This document shows positions 8,549 to 17,642 of a DNA stretch of 64,000 bases, one piece after another. Origin of the DNA: Mycobacterium sp. 852014-52450_SCH5900713 (GTDB lineage: Bacteria; Actinomycetota; Actinomycetes; Mycobacteriales; Mycobacteriaceae); assembly GCF_001667075.1 (NCBI RefSeq), contig NZ_LZIL01000070.1, positions 1-64,000 on the forward strand. The letters are read 5' to 3'. Numbering within the stretch: the stretch's first letter is position 1; each line of letters starts with the position of its first letter. The position numbers were made by a program, and so were the translations under genes. The notes beneath the pieces were generated by a model, which was given only the letters and a program-made list of their open reading frames with translations, had not been told where the DNA came from and searched no databases.

Positions 8549-8626
8549 TGCGGTAACCGGGCACCTCGGCGGCTGAAGTTCCCGAGCCCGCGCGGCGCGC
8601 GGGTGCCGCCGTGGTATCTGTCGTGG

Positions 8627-9670
8627 ATGCGCATCGGGATCGCTCTGGATTATTCGGGCGGCTTTCACCAGGCCGTGGACCGCGTCGTCGAACTCGAGAA
8701 GGCCGGCATCGACATCGCCGTGGTGGCCGAGGCGTACGCCTTCGACGCGGTGAGCCAGCTCGGGTACCTGGCAGCCAAGACGAACACCGTCGAGTTGGCC
8801 TCGGGGGTGTTGCCCATCTACATCCGCACGCCCTCGCTGCTGGCGATGACGGCCGCGGGGCTGGACTTCGTGTCCGACGGGCGCTTCCGGCTGGGAATCG
8901 GCACGTCCGGGCCGCAGGTGATCGAGGGCTTCCACGGCGTCGAGTTCGACGCGCCGCTGGGCCGCACCCGCGAGATCGTGGAGATCTGCCGGAAGGTGTG
9001 GCGCCGGGAACGGCTGCAGCACAACGGCAAGCACTACCAGATTCCGTTGCCGCCCGACCGCGGAACGGGGCTGGGCAAGGCCCTTCAGCTAATCAATCAT
9101 CCTGTGCGCGAACGCATTCCCATCACGATCGCCGCGCTGGGCCCGAAGAATGTCGAGCTCACCGCCGAGATCGCCGAAGGTTGGCAGCCCGTCTTCTATC
9201 TCCCGGACAAGGCCGCATCGGTGTGGGGCGATGCGCTGGCGGCCGGTGCGGCCAAGCGGGATCCGGCGCTGGGGCCGCTGGACGTCATGGTGCACGCGTC
9301 GGTGGCCATCGGCGACGACGTCGACGAGCGGCTGGCGTGGGTCAAGCCGCAGCTCGGCCTGTACCTCGGCGGTATGGGCGCCAAGGGCCGCAATTTCTAT
9401 CACGCCCTGGCGACGCGTTACGGGTTCGGCGAGGTCGCCGACCGCATCCAGGAGCTGTACCTGTCCGGCCGTAAGCGAGAGGCCATCGATACGGTGCCCG
9501 ACGAATTGGTGCGCGGCATGTCGCTGGTCGGCCCTCGCGGATACGTCGCCGAACGCCTGGCCGCCTTCGCCGAGGCCGGGGTGACGACGCTGTTGCTCAG
9601 CCCGCTGGCCACCGACCGCGCCGAATCCTTGCGCTTCGTCGAGGACGTGCTGCGGCTGCGCCCGGCCTGA
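8627..9670 (+). CDS. LLM-class F420-dependent oxidoreductase (Rv3520c-like)
   Basis: A 347-aa TIM-barrel flavin/F420-type oxidoreductase of the luciferase-like family. The start MRIGIALDYSGG is chosen because the length then equals that of Rv3520c, which it resembles along its whole length; the open frame extends 8 codons upstream. Family marks are the N-terminal beta-strand, the SGVLPIYIRTP loop, and RFRLGIGTSGPQVIEGFHG, which in relatives contributes to F420 phosphate binding. The cofactor is inferred from the family. The substrate is unknown. H37Rv has no such gene between Rv3438 and Rv3439c, so this looks like a gene moved or duplicated into the locus. Confidence 0.85.
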   Translation: MRIGIALDYSGGFHQAVDRVVELEKAGIDIAVVAEAYAFDAVSQLGYLAAKTNTVELASGVLPIYIRTPSLLAMTAAGLDFVSDGRFRLGIGTSGPQVIEGFHGVEFDAPLGRTREIVEICRKVWRRERLQHNGKHYQIPLPPDRGTGLGKALQLINHPVRERIPITIAALGPKNVELTAEIAEGWQPVFYLPDKAASVWGDALAAGAAKRDPALGPLDVMVHASVAIGDDVDERLAWVKPQLGLYLGGMGAKGRNFYHALATRYGFGEVADRIQELYLSGRKREAIDTVPDELVRGMSLVGPRGYVAERLAAFAEAGVTTLLLSPLATDRAESLRFVEDVLRLRPA

Positions 9671-9674
9671 GCCG

Positions 9675-11048
9675 TCACTGCCCCGCCTGCGGCAGCTGGT
9701 CCGCGGCGATCTCGCAGGGCGTCTTCCCGTCGGTGGCCGGAGGCGAAGGCTCGCCCGTCGCTGGAGCGGCCACCGGTGCGGGTGCGTCGACCGGTGCGGG
9801 TGCGTCGACCGGCGGGGCAGCCGGTGGTGGCGGATCCGCGGGTGCCGACGCATCGACCGGCATCGGCGCGTCGACCGGTTGAACCGCCGCGTCGGGCTTG
9901 GCTTCCTCGGCCTCCTCGACATCTTCCGTTTTCGCGGGCTCGTCGTCCTTGTCGTCGGTGCCGTCCGTTTCGTCGGCCTCGAAGGGGTCCTCGTCGAACG
10001 TGGTTCCGTCGCCGAAGGGATCGGCGGCGCCCGCCTCGTCGCCGGCCGAGCCGAGCAGACCGCCGACCGCGTCGACGATCCTGCTGGCCAACCCGAGGAG
10101 ACCGGCACCACCGCCGCCGAGCCCACCGCCCAGATCGCCCGCCGGCATGCCGGCGCCGTCCCCCAGCGCGGTGCCCCAGTCCGGCTGCGGCGCGGCCGGG
10201 ACCGGAGCCGGCGCGAGCGTCGCCGCGGTCGGTACCGGATCCGCCGGCGGGCTCGGAGCCGGATCCGCCGGCGGGCTCGAAACCGCCACGGCCGCGGGCG
10301 TGACCGCGACGGGCGGGGCGCTGGACACGGACGGCCGCAACGGTTGATAGCCGGGCCCGAGATCACCGGGGGCTTCGAAGCGCGCCGCCGGCGCGGCGGC
10401 CATTCTGTCGGTGACCATGTCGTAGGAGGTCGCCACACCGTCGCGCGTCGAGCGCATCGTGGTCAGCCAGTCGTCGCGAATCTCATTGTCCACGTACGGC
10501 ATTACCTGCCCGCGCACAACCTCTTCGGCGGCTTGGCGATCGCCCATCCCGGCCGTGACCGCGGCGGAGGCCGCCAACCACGCCGGTCGCTGCACCTGCG
10601 TGCGGTCGTCGATGGCGATGGTGGTCGCAACCTTCGTGTCGACCAGGTACCACAGGTTGTCGCGCAGGGATTCGCACCGTTGGGCCGCCGCACGCAGTTC
10701 CGTGGCCAGGGTGCTGGCCGTGTCGCAGTGGCGCTCCAGGAACCGCGCCGCGGCGTCCCCGCCCGGCCCGGTCCACGCCGCGGCCAGCTCGGCCGCCTGG
10801 GCGCGCTGTATCCGCAGGGCTTCCATGACCGCCTCGCCCGCCGACCGCAGTTCGGCGCAGTCGCGGTCGAGGGCGCGCAGGTCCAGGCCGTCTTCGGTGT
10901 CGTACCAGTCGCGGACCTGGGCGACGTGCGCCGTCAGGTTGGGATGGTGGTAGCCCACGACGTGGCAGGCCTGCACATAACTCTGGGTGTGCTCGACGGC
11001 GGGCAGACCCTCGGCGAGGCGTTCCGCGACGTCCAACCGTTCGGCCAT
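9675..11048 (-). CDS. Ala/Pro-rich ESX-associated protein (Rv3439c-like)
   Basis: A 457-aa protein with two parts. Residues 1 to about 220 are predicted helical and resemble the helical-hairpin region of secreted ESX-associated proteins. The remainder is a low-complexity tail rich in Ala, Pro, Asp and Gly, with tandem PADPAPS and VDAPAP units and an acidic run (EDPFEADETDGTDDKDDEP). The start MAERLDVAERL is used because the upstream frame runs through the preceding gene. It starts 2 bp after the stop of the EspC-like gene, so the two are coupled. H37Rv Rv3439c-Rv3440c is the same pair beside ESX-4. It is a likely partner or substrate of ESX-4; role unproven. Confidence 0.75.
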   Translation of the reverse strand: MAERLDVAERLAEGLPAVEHTQSYVQACHVVGYHHPNLTAHVAQVRDWYDTEDGLDLRALDRDCAELRSAGEAVMEALRIQRAQAAELAAAWTGPGGDAAARFLERHCDTASTLATELRAAAQRCESLRDNLWYLVDTKVATTIAIDDRTQVQRPAWLAASAAVTAGMGDRQAAEEVVRGQVMPYVDNEIRDDWLTTMRSTRDGVATSYDMVTDRMAAAPAARFEAPGDLGPGYQPLRPSVSSAPPVAVTPAAVAVSSPPADPAPSPPADPVPTAATLAPAPVPAAPQPDWGTALGDGAGMPAGDLGGGLGGGGAGLLGLASRIVDAVGGLLGSAGDEAGAADPFGDGTTFDEDPFEADETDGTDDKDDEPAKTEDVEEAEEAKPDAAVQPVDAPMPVDASAPADPPPPAAPPVDAPAPVDAPAPVAAPATGEPSPPATDGKTPCEIAADQLPQAGQ

Positions 11049-11050
11049 GA

Positions 11051-11380
11051 TCAAGCGATCCGCGCCACGGCATACCGTTCGGCGTCGGCGTAGCGGTCGG
11101 CGCTGACCCGCAGGGCCGCGGCGATCTCGACCGACGCGCGCGACCACTGCGCGACTTCGGTGGCCAGGCGCTCCAGCTCAACCCGCAGCGCCTCGCCGCG
11201 CGCGGTGTGCGCCCGCCCCGCGCTGGGCCCGCCGAAAGCCAATCGGCCCAGCTGATCGCTGAGGGCGCGGTCGATGATGTCGGCGGCGGTGCTGAACTGG
11301 TCGGCGATGCGGTGCGTCGCCGGGACGTCGATCTCGGTACGCGCCACGGTGGCCGGTCGTACTCCCCTGTCGAATCTCAT
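11051..11380 (-). CDS. EspC-like type VII secretion target (Rv3440c-like)
   Basis: A 109-aa helical protein of the EspC/DUF2580 type, small alpha-helical hairpins exported by type VII secretion. After the first helix (THRIADQFSTAADIIDRAL) and the turn (FGGPSAG), the second helix ends SADRYADAERYAVARIA. That contains a Y-x3-E secretion-signal-like motif (YADAE), equivalent to the YxxxD/E signal of ESX substrates. The start MRFDRGVRPATV is preferred; a longer frame begins 21 codons upstream, and a start at VRPATV is also possible. It forms a two-gene unit with the Ala/Pro-rich gene 2 bp downstream. Confidence 0.75.
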   Translation of the reverse strand: MRFDRGVRPATVARTEIDVPATHRIADQFSTAADIIDRALSDQLGRLAFGGPSAGRAHTARGEALRVELERLATEVAQWSRASVEIAAALRVSADRYADAERYAVARIA

Positions 11381-11631
11381 GCCTAGTCCGACGCCCGGGA
11401 ACGCCCGGTGGTTCCGGCCGCAATCAACGCACGCGCTGACCACCTCCGAGATGCGGTGGGCGCCGCGGCCTCGGGAGCTTCCACCGTGAAGCGATGAGGG
11501 GCTTGATTTTCAACGGGCGCAGCAGGATTCGGTGACTGGGTCGGCGTTGGCGGCTATCACGCGCGCGCCGGCCGGACGATACCAGCGCGATATCGAAATT
11601 GGTAGAGGCTGAGCAGGATTGACTGCCCTCC

Positions 11632-12462
11632 TCACGAATTCGGGCTGGGAGCCGGCCAGCCGGGAGACGGCGGCAGGGTGGGAAAGTCGGTGCGGGGATA
11701 TTCACCGCCGCGGATGAGTTCGGGGTGTGGGGGCGCTTTGGAACGACAGGCATCAGTGTCCTGAGCGATACCAGGCCATTCAGCTGCGAGCCCGGATTCG
11801 GCGAAGTAACCACCCTGATGGCCGGTGATCCTCCAACCGCCGAACACATCGGTCGACGGGGCGCGAGCCGGTCCCTGTTGGGCGGGCATTTGCGGGCCGG
11901 TGGCGGGCGCCGTCATCGTGATTCGCATCGGGTCGATGCCCGAATCGGGGGGTGGCTGGGCAATGTTCGGGGTGTATCCGTGCCCCTGTGCCTGCGCGGT
12001 GCCGAACAGATATTCACAGACCACCACCGTCACGTCACGGCCAGATGTCCCGATGGAAAGGATATGGGCCTGTTCGGTTCCCACCCAGGGTTTTTCCGGC
12101 CTGCGGTCGGTCTTCGGCCACCGGAACCGGCTGCCGGTCGGGTTGTCGATCGACTTGTTGGGGTCTACCGCTTGCTTGAATCCCGGGTACAGGAATTTCT
12201 CGTCACCCGTGACGGAGGCCAGCAGGTAGGACTCGGTGTAGGCGCGGACCACCGCGGCGGGCGCGGTGGTGAGGTCGATACCCTGCTCCGCGCTCCACAC
12301 CACGCTGAAGTCGTTCAGCGTCGGTGGCCAGCCGGCGGGCGTCGTGGACGTGGGCGACGCGGCCGGGCCGGGATGATTGCCCGAGGCGCAGCCGGTGACC
12401 AACGAGAGGGTTACCGTCGACAGTGCCGTGAAAGTGCGCAGTCCGCGCCGGATGCTCATCAT
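11632..12462 (-). CDS. Predicted secreted lipoprotein (LppJ-like), coupled to the 779-aa gene
   Basis: A 276-aa lipoprotein precursor. The N-terminus is a classic signal (MSIRRGLRTFTALSTVTLSL) ending in the lipobox LVTGC with Cys25 as the acylated residue. The mature part has no known enzyme motif and ends in a Pro/Ser-rich tail. Its ATG overlaps the stop of the 779-aa gene by one base (TAATG), so translation is coupled. From memory, H37Rv has a similar pairing of lppJ with Rv2082. It may be an anchored partner, chaperone or immunity-type protein for the large protein; that is inference from the pairing alone. Confidence 0.7.
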   Translation of the reverse strand: MMSIRRGLRTFTALSTVTLSLVTGCASGNHPGPAASPTSTTPAGWPPTLNDFSVVWSAEQGIDLTTAPAAVVRAYTESYLLASVTGDEKFLYPGFKQAVDPNKSIDNPTGSRFRWPKTDRRPEKPWVGTEQAHILSIGTSGRDVTVVVCEYLFGTAQAQGHGYTPNIAQPPPDSGIDPMRITMTAPATGPQMPAQQGPARAPSTDVFGGWRITGHQGGYFAESGLAAEWPGIAQDTDACRSKAPPHPELIRGGEYPRTDFPTLPPSPGWPAPSPNS

Positions 12463-14801
12463 TACTTCCCAGGGGGTTGCGGTACCCCGATGACGTTGTT
12501 GTAGCGATCGACCATGTATTGATCCGGCGACATCTTCTCATTCGGCGGCAGCTCAAGTGTCTGAGACAAGACGGGGCCGAGCACATTGTTGTATTGACCG
12601 GCGGTGAGATCGGGATGTTTGGCCTGCATCTCGTCGAGCGTCGCGATTCGCCCATTGGGGTGATCATGGTCGTAGACAAGATATTCGGGCGGCAATCCCG
12701 AGATGTGCTGGTTTGCCCCGAGCAGCGCATCGAGCATGTGTTCGTCGGCGTTCCCGATGTCCATGGGTTGGATCGGCGTTTGGCCCGGCGCTGTGGGCGC
12801 CGGCCCCAACATGTCGTTTTCGAGGTTATGCCCGACCATTCCGATCGTGGGTCCGGCGACTTTGCCCACCCCCGGGACCCAACCGCCGACCGTGCTGGCG
12901 GCCTGGACGCTGTCTTCGTAGGCCAGCTTCTTCGAGTCGTATTCCGAGAGTTGTTGGTGGTAACCGTTTTGTTCGTTCGCTTCGTAGGCATTGTGAGTCC
13001 CGACATCGACCAGCCCCCGCAACGTGGCGGCGTCGTAGAGCTGGTCGCTGTAACCGTCATGATGCGGATTCAGCGCGAACGAAGAGTCGTGCAGCAACGC
13101 CTGGGTGTACGCGTTCTTGTTGAAGTCCCGCGCCGCGGTGGGGTCGCTGTCCATCACCGAGAAGATGCCCTTGGCGAGAGGCAGTGCGCCGGAATGGACG
13201 TCACCGGTGCTGTCGAGCGGTTTACCGAATTCCGGCAGTCCATTGGATGTTCCGGCGATGTTGTTGACGTACGGGTCGAGGCCGTGGCCCATCGCTTGGA
13301 CGAGGTTGGGGTTCACTTGCCCCAAGGTGTGGTTGCCCGGGAGATGCAGCAAGTCCGTGGACGCATGGTGGCCGACGTAATCCGCGTACGCGCGGGCGGT
13401 TTCACCGGCGATTTTGGCTTCCGGCCCCTGCGCGGCGTCGCCGGTCCAGGAGAACAGCGAACCGACCGCCTGGCCGTTGTCCTTCCAGGCGTGATGGGTC
13501 AGGTTCTGCAGGAACTTGTCGTGATCGCTGCCGGTCATGGTGTCGTGGACGACCTGGTGATCGGGCGACATCGCGGATAACACGTTGGACACCGTGGGGT
13601 CCATGGCGGGATCGCGCTCGACGTTTTGGCCCTGGCTGGCCGGGTCGTGCTGCCAGAGCGGGGTGTCCATCATGGCCCCGGCCTTGCGGACCATCGCCCG
13701 ATCCAGATCGGTGTTCGTCTGGAAGGACTTGTCGCCGTCCTTGACGATGATGGCGATGTCGTTAGTTTGGCGCATGTATTCCAGGCCAGACGAATTCAGC
13801 GCCTGCTGAACACTTTCCGGCAGCTGCGCGGCCCCGCCTTTGACCGTGTCCGTCCCCTGTTTCGCACCGACCTGGAGTGGCGTCTTGGGGAACGTGAGGT
13901 TGGGGTTGCTCATCAACTGCCAGGAGTTGCCGATCATGCCCTTTTCGTCGCCGAGCCGTTGCTCGGCGGTGTTGAGCGCATCGATCGACATCCCGTGCTC
14001 TTGAGCTTGCAGCTGGCTCAACACCGACGCCTGCTCGGCGGTCAACGGCACCTTCCCGGCACGCTGGTCGGGCGTGATCGAGTTCAGCACCCCGTTCACG
14101 CGGGCGGCGGCCCCTTTATCACCCCCGAGCGCTCCCTTGACGTCTTGTTCGGCTTGCTCGGGCGTCTCGGCCTCGTGACCGTCGACACCGAGGACGTGGC
14201 CGGGGTCGTACCCGTCGTTCGCCAGGTTGGTCTGCGCCTGGTGTAGCGAGTCGGAGTAGTTGTGCCGTGTTGCCTGCAGCTGGTCGAGCGCGTCTTTGGT
14301 GTCGCTCACCGCGGAGGCTTTGAGCATCTTGATGATCGTGTGCAGCTCCTGCTGGCTCGCCGCGTCCGGGTGGTCCTGGAGATCTTTCATCGCCAGGTCG
14401 ATCAGTTGATCGAGGTGCTCCAACTGGCCTTCCAAGGTGGCGATCTCTGCGGCGCCGCTTTTCTGCGCCTCGGCCAGCGCGGCGGCGATGTTTTCCAGGT
14501 CGGCGCCGATCTTGGGCAACTGTTCGGACTGGGCTCCCAGCGCCTGGGTCGTGCGCTGGACTTCGGCGGAGGCGTTGATCGGGTGATCCCCGTTCTGGCG
14601 ATTCCAGGCCGCCTCGAATCGCTTGCGGGCTTGCTCGAAGGCATGGTCGGCCTCGGCAGTAGAGCGCCCGCCGCCATGAAAGGCGTTGGCCAGGTTGGAG
14701 ATCTGCCCCGGCTGGCCCGCCTGCAGGGTCCGGTTGATCTCCCACGGATCACCGCCGGCCCCGGCCACCAGCTCCCCTTTGGTGAGATACTTCAGCTGCA
14801 C
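12462..14801 (-). CDS. Large Rv2082-like protein with helical ESX-type N-terminal region
   Basis: A 779-aa protein without signal peptide or membrane segments. Residues 1 to about 230 are strongly helical and coiled-coil-like, opening with LVAGAGGDPWEINRTLQAGQ and continuing with NANAFHGGGRSTAEADHAF-type helices. This resembles the N-terminal 'TPR-region' domain of mycobacterial Rv2082/Rv0026-type proteins and of ESX substrates. The middle and end are Asp/His/Gly-rich with no catalytic motif I recognise. The GTG start has GGAGGT only 3 nt upstream, which is tight; no better in-frame start follows before the conserved region. It lies between the Rv3440c-like gene and glmM, where H37Rv has nothing, so the pair was inserted beside ESX-4. 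Confidence 0.7.
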   Translation of the reverse strand: MQLKYLTKGELVAGAGGDPWEINRTLQAGQPGQISNLANAFHGGGRSTAEADHAFEQARKRFEAAWNRQNGDHPINASAEVQRTTQALGAQSEQLPKIGADLENIAAALAEAQKSGAAEIATLEGQLEHLDQLIDLAMKDLQDHPDAASQQELHTIIKMLKASAVSDTKDALDQLQATRHNYSDSLHQAQTNLANDGYDPGHVLGVDGHEAETPEQAEQDVKGALGGDKGAAARVNGVLNSITPDQRAGKVPLTAEQASVLSQLQAQEHGMSIDALNTAEQRLGDEKGMIGNSWQLMSNPNLTFPKTPLQVGAKQGTDTVKGGAAQLPESVQQALNSSGLEYMRQTNDIAIIVKDGDKSFQTNTDLDRAMVRKAGAMMDTPLWQHDPASQGQNVERDPAMDPTVSNVLSAMSPDHQVVHDTMTGSDHDKFLQNLTHHAWKDNGQAVGSLFSWTGDAAQGPEAKIAGETARAYADYVGHHASTDLLHLPGNHTLGQVNPNLVQAMGHGLDPYVNNIAGTSNGLPEFGKPLDSTGDVHSGALPLAKGIFSVMDSDPTAARDFNKNAYTQALLHDSSFALNPHHDGYSDQLYDAATLRGLVDVGTHNAYEANEQNGYHQQLSEYDSKKLAYEDSVQAASTVGGWVPGVGKVAGPTIGMVGHNLENDMLGPAPTAPGQTPIQPMDIGNADEHMLDALLGANQHISGLPPEYLVYDHDHPNGRIATLDEMQAKHPDLTAGQYNNVLGPVLSQTLELPPNEKMSPDQYMVDRYNNVIGVPQPPGK

Positions 14802-15007
14802 CGCACCTCCACGCCGCGCCGCGATCGCCGGCCGACCGCTTTCTGCGCACGCCGACCAGCGAAGCGAACCCCGATTCGCCGCGCACCGCTACCGACGAGC
14901 ATCCCCACCCCTTCCGCGCTGGCGACAAGATTACTGCCCCAGGCCTGGGGATCAATTCAGTCGAGATCGCCGGTGGCGTGGTAATGCACCCGGAGTCCGG
15001 CCGCAAG

Positions 15008-16345
15008 TCAGCGCGCGGAGCTGACCGCCTCGGCCACCCGATTCGCGACGCGCTGCGCGACGTCCGCCTCGGGGGCTTCCACCATGACCCGGATCAGGGG
15101 CTCGGTCCCCGACGGCCGCAACAGGATTCGGCCGGTGTCGCCGAGTTCGGCCTCGGCGTCGCCGACCGCGGTGCGCACCGCGGGCGTGGCGGCGGCGACG
15201 TCCTTGTCGGCGACGCGCACGTTGATCAGCACCTGCGGCAGCGTCTTCATCGGCGCGGCGAGCGTGGTCAGTGACGAGCCGGTCTGCACCATCCGGTTCA
15301 TCAGGCGCAGCCCGGTGACGATGCCGTCCCCGGTGGAGCCCAGCGCGGGCATCACGATGTGGCCGGACTGCTCGCCGCCGAGGCTGTACTCGCCGGCCCG
15401 CAGTTCCTCGAGGACGTAGCGGTCACCGACGCCGGTGGTGCGCACGGTGATCCCGGCGGAGCGCATGGCAAGGTGCAGCCCGAGGTTGCTCATCACGGTG
15501 GCCACCAGCGTGTCCGAGGCCAGCTCGCCGGCGTCCCGCATCGCCAGCGCGAGCACGACCATGATCGCGTCGCCGTCGACGAGGTCGCCGTTGGCGTCGA
15601 TGGCCAGGCAGCGGTCGGCGTCCCCGTCGTGGGCCAGGCCGAGGTCGGCCCGGTGCGCGATGACCGCCGAGCGCAGCGAGTCCAGGTGGGTGGAGCCGCA
15701 GTTGTCGTTGATGTTCAGCCCGTTGGGGTCGGCGTTGATCGCGATCACCCGGGCGCCGGCGGCGCGGTACGCCCGCGGCGCCACCGACGAGGCCGCGCCG
15801 TGCGCGCAGTCGACCACCACGGTCAGGCCGTCGAGCCGCAGCGTGCTGGCCTTGCTCAGGTGGCGCAGGTAGCGGTCGGCGGCGTCCTCGGCGTCGATGA
15901 CGCGGCCGATGCCGGCGCCGACCGGGCGCAGCCCGGGTTCCGCCGTCACGAGCGCCTCGATCCGGTCCTCGGTGTCGTCGTCGAGCTTGCGGCCGCCGGG
16001 GCCGAAGATCTTGATGCCGTTGTCGGGCATCGGGTTGTGCGACGCCGAGATCATCACCCCGAAGTCGGCGTCATACGCGCCGGTCAGGTAGGCCACCGCC
16101 GGGGTGGGCAGCACCCCTACCCGCAGCGCGTCGACACCCTGGCTGGTCAGCCCGGCGATCACCGCGGCCTCCAGCATCTCGCCGCTGGCCCGGGGGTCGC
16201 GCCCGATCACGGCGACGCGCCGGCCCGGTCCGCCCGAGCTCGCCAGGTGCCGAGCGGCGGCGGCGCCCAGCGCCAGCGCCAGCTCGGCGGTCAACTCCCG
16301 ATTGGCGACCCCGCGGACACCATCGGTGCCGAATAGTCGGCCCAT
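15008..16345 (-). CDS. glmM: Phosphoglucosamine mutase
   Basis: Interconverts glucosamine-6-phosphate and glucosamine-1-phosphate, following GlmS in UDP-GlcNAc synthesis. It has 445 aa and starts MGRLFGTDGVRGVAN. The phosphoserine loop is ISASHNPMPDNG, the metal-binding loop is DGDADRC and the C-terminal sugar-phosphate loop is RPSGTEPLIRVMVE. It lies 150 bp downstream of rpsI on the same strand, as in other mycobacteria, with GAGAGG ahead of the ATG. A large hairpin in the rpsI-glmM gap may tune read-through. Confidence 0.96.
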   Translation of the reverse strand: MGRLFGTDGVRGVANRELTAELALALGAAAARHLASSGGPGRRVAVIGRDPRASGEMLEAAVIAGLTSQGVDALRVGVLPTPAVAYLTGAYDADFGVMISASHNPMPDNGIKIFGPGGRKLDDDTEDRIEALVTAEPGLRPVGAGIGRVIDAEDAADRYLRHLSKASTLRLDGLTVVVDCAHGAASSVAPRAYRAAGARVIAINADPNGLNINDNCGSTHLDSLRSAVIAHRADLGLAHDGDADRCLAIDANGDLVDGDAIMVVLALAMRDAGELASDTLVATVMSNLGLHLAMRSAGITVRTTGVGDRYVLEELRAGEYSLGGEQSGHIVMPALGSTGDGIVTGLRLMNRMVQTGSSLTTLAAPMKTLPQVLINVRVADKDVAAATPAVRTAVGDAEAELGDTGRILLRPSGTEPLIRVMVEAPEADVAQRVANRVAEAVSSAR

Positions 16346-16395
16346 GCGGACAAACCTCTCACAATCGACGGTTTAGCACCTAACGTGCCCGTTCT

Positions 16396-16483
16396 TTTCT
16401 GACCGAAACGGGGCGCGTTTGCGCGCAGACACGCCGAAGAAAGCGCGTGCCTTCCCCGTTTGAGGCCCCGTTGCGGCCAGAAA
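16396..16483 (-). repeat. Long imperfect inverted repeat between rpsI and glmM
   Basis: Arms at 16396-16414 and 16465-16483 match at 17 of 19 positions when inverted, with a 50-bp spacer, starting 11 bp after the rpsI stop. The 3' side lacks a U-tract, so it may be a processing or attenuation hairpin and not a classic terminator. Confidence 0.5.
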
Positions 16484-16494
16484 GTGATGGTTGA

Positions 16495-16983
16495 TCAGCG
16501 CTTGCTGTACTGAGGCGCCTTGCGGGCCTTCTTCAGGCCGTACTTCTTGCGCTCGGTTGCGCGCGGGTCACGGGTGAGGAACCCGGCCTTCTTCAGCGCG
16601 GGCCGGTCCTCCGGCTGCGCCACGATCAGCGCCCGGGCGATGCCCAGACGCAGCGCACCGGCCTGGCCCGAGGGTCCGCCGCCGTGCAGCAGGGCGAAGA
16701 TGTCGAAGCTCTCCGCCCGGTCGACCGTGACCAGCGGGGCCTTGATGAGCTGCTGGTGCACCTTGTTGGGGAAGTAGTCCTCCAGGCTGCGGCCGTTGAG
16801 GTCGAACTTGCCGGTGCCGGGGACCATGCGCACCCGCACCACGGCCTCCTTGCGGCGGCCGACGGTCTGGATGGGCCGGTCGAAGACGAAGGACTCGGCG
16901 GCCGCGGGGGCGGGCGCCTCGGCCGGAACGTCCGGGGTTTCCGGGGTGGCCGTGGTTTCCAGGGCCTCGGTCGTTTCGGTCAC
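16495..16983 (-). CDS. rpsI: 30S ribosomal protein S9
   Basis: A 162-aa small-subunit protein that contacts the P-site tRNA through its basic C-terminal tail (GLKKARKAPQYSKR, ending in the invariant SKR). The first about 35 residues form an acidic Thr/Pro/Ala-rich extension typical of mycobacterial S9. The core begins at RPIQTVGRRKEAVVRVR. The GTG start overlaps the rplM stop (GTGA), so the pair is translationally coupled. Confidence 0.96.
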   Translation of the reverse strand: MTETTEALETTATPETPDVPAEAPAPAAAESFVFDRPIQTVGRRKEAVVRVRMVPGTGKFDLNGRSLEDYFPNKVHQQLIKAPLVTVDRAESFDIFALLHGGGPSGQAGALRLGIARALIVAQPEDRPALKKAGFLTRDPRATERKKYGLKKARKAPQYSKR

Positions 16984-17423
16984 TGGGCCACCTGCTTGAT
17001 CTCGTACGGAACCGGCTTCTGAGCGGCGTGCGGGTGCTCCGGGCCGGCGTAGACGTGGAGTTTGCGCTGGATCTGACGGCTGAGCTTGTTCTTGGGCAGC
17101 ATGCCGACGATCGCCTTCTCGACGACGCGGTCGGGGTGCTTTTCCATCAGCTCGCCAGTGGTGCGCGAGTGCAGGCCGCCGGGATACCCCGAGTGGCGGT
17201 AAGCCAGCTTGTTCTGCAGTTTGTCGCCGGACAGGGCGACCTTGTCGGCGTTGATGACGATGACGAAGTCACCGCCATCGACATTGGGGGCGAACGTCGG
17301 CTTGTGCTTGCCGCGCAACAGGGTGGCTGCCGCGACGGCAAGGCGGCCAAGCACCACGTCCGTGGCGTCGATGACGTACCACGACCGCGTGGTGTCACCC
17401 GCCTTTGGCGCGTAGGTGGGCAC
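16980..17423 (-). CDS. rplM: 50S ribosomal protein L13
   Basis: A 147-aa large-subunit assembly protein. The GTG giving VPTYAPKAGDTTRSWYVID is chosen because the result has the standard 147-aa length; the longer open frame adds 30 residues not seen in the family. The conserved core includes LGRLAVAAATLLRGKHKP and the YRHSGYPGG loop. It forms an operon with rpsI, overlapping by 4 bp. Confidence 0.95.
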   Translation of the reverse strand: MPTYAPKAGDTTRSWYVIDATDVVLGRLAVAAATLLRGKHKPTFAPNVDGGDFVIVINADKVALSGDKLQNKLAYRHSGYPGGLHSRTTGELMEKHPDRVVEKAIVGMLPKNKLSRQIQRKLHVYAGPEHPHAAQKPVPYEIKQVAQ

Positions 17424-17585
17424 AGCGCTTACCTTTTCTTTCTCGAGGTGGATCCCGGGTCGAGCCGGGTGCCGGTCAGGCGTTTGCGGTGGGGATATCT
17501 CGGCGACCGACATTGACCCGAGGCCCCGGCGTACCGCACGCCAACCGAGCAGCTTACCGACGGGTGTCCCCGCAGGTCAAAACGA

Positions 17586-17626
17586 CTGTGTGGTCCCGAC
17601 GGCTCTCCCCCACCGGGACCACACAG
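17586..17626 (-). terminator. Intrinsic terminator after esxT (end of ESX-4 minus-strand operon)
   Basis: A perfect 13-bp stem, CTGTGTGGTCCCG at 17586-17598 pairing with 17614-17626, with a 15-nt loop. On the minus strand it begins 16 bp after the esxT stop and is followed by a short T-run (TCGTTTTG). The stem would also form on the plus strand, but no plus gene ends there. Confidence 0.75.
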
Positions 17627-17642
17627 ACGACTATGGGCGCGG

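Noticed and set aside
9776..9880. Short tandem repeats in the Ala/Pro-rich gene as a separate repeat element
   Set aside because: They are in-frame codon repeats (VDAPAP and PADPAPS units) within the protein tail, not a mobile or regulatory element.
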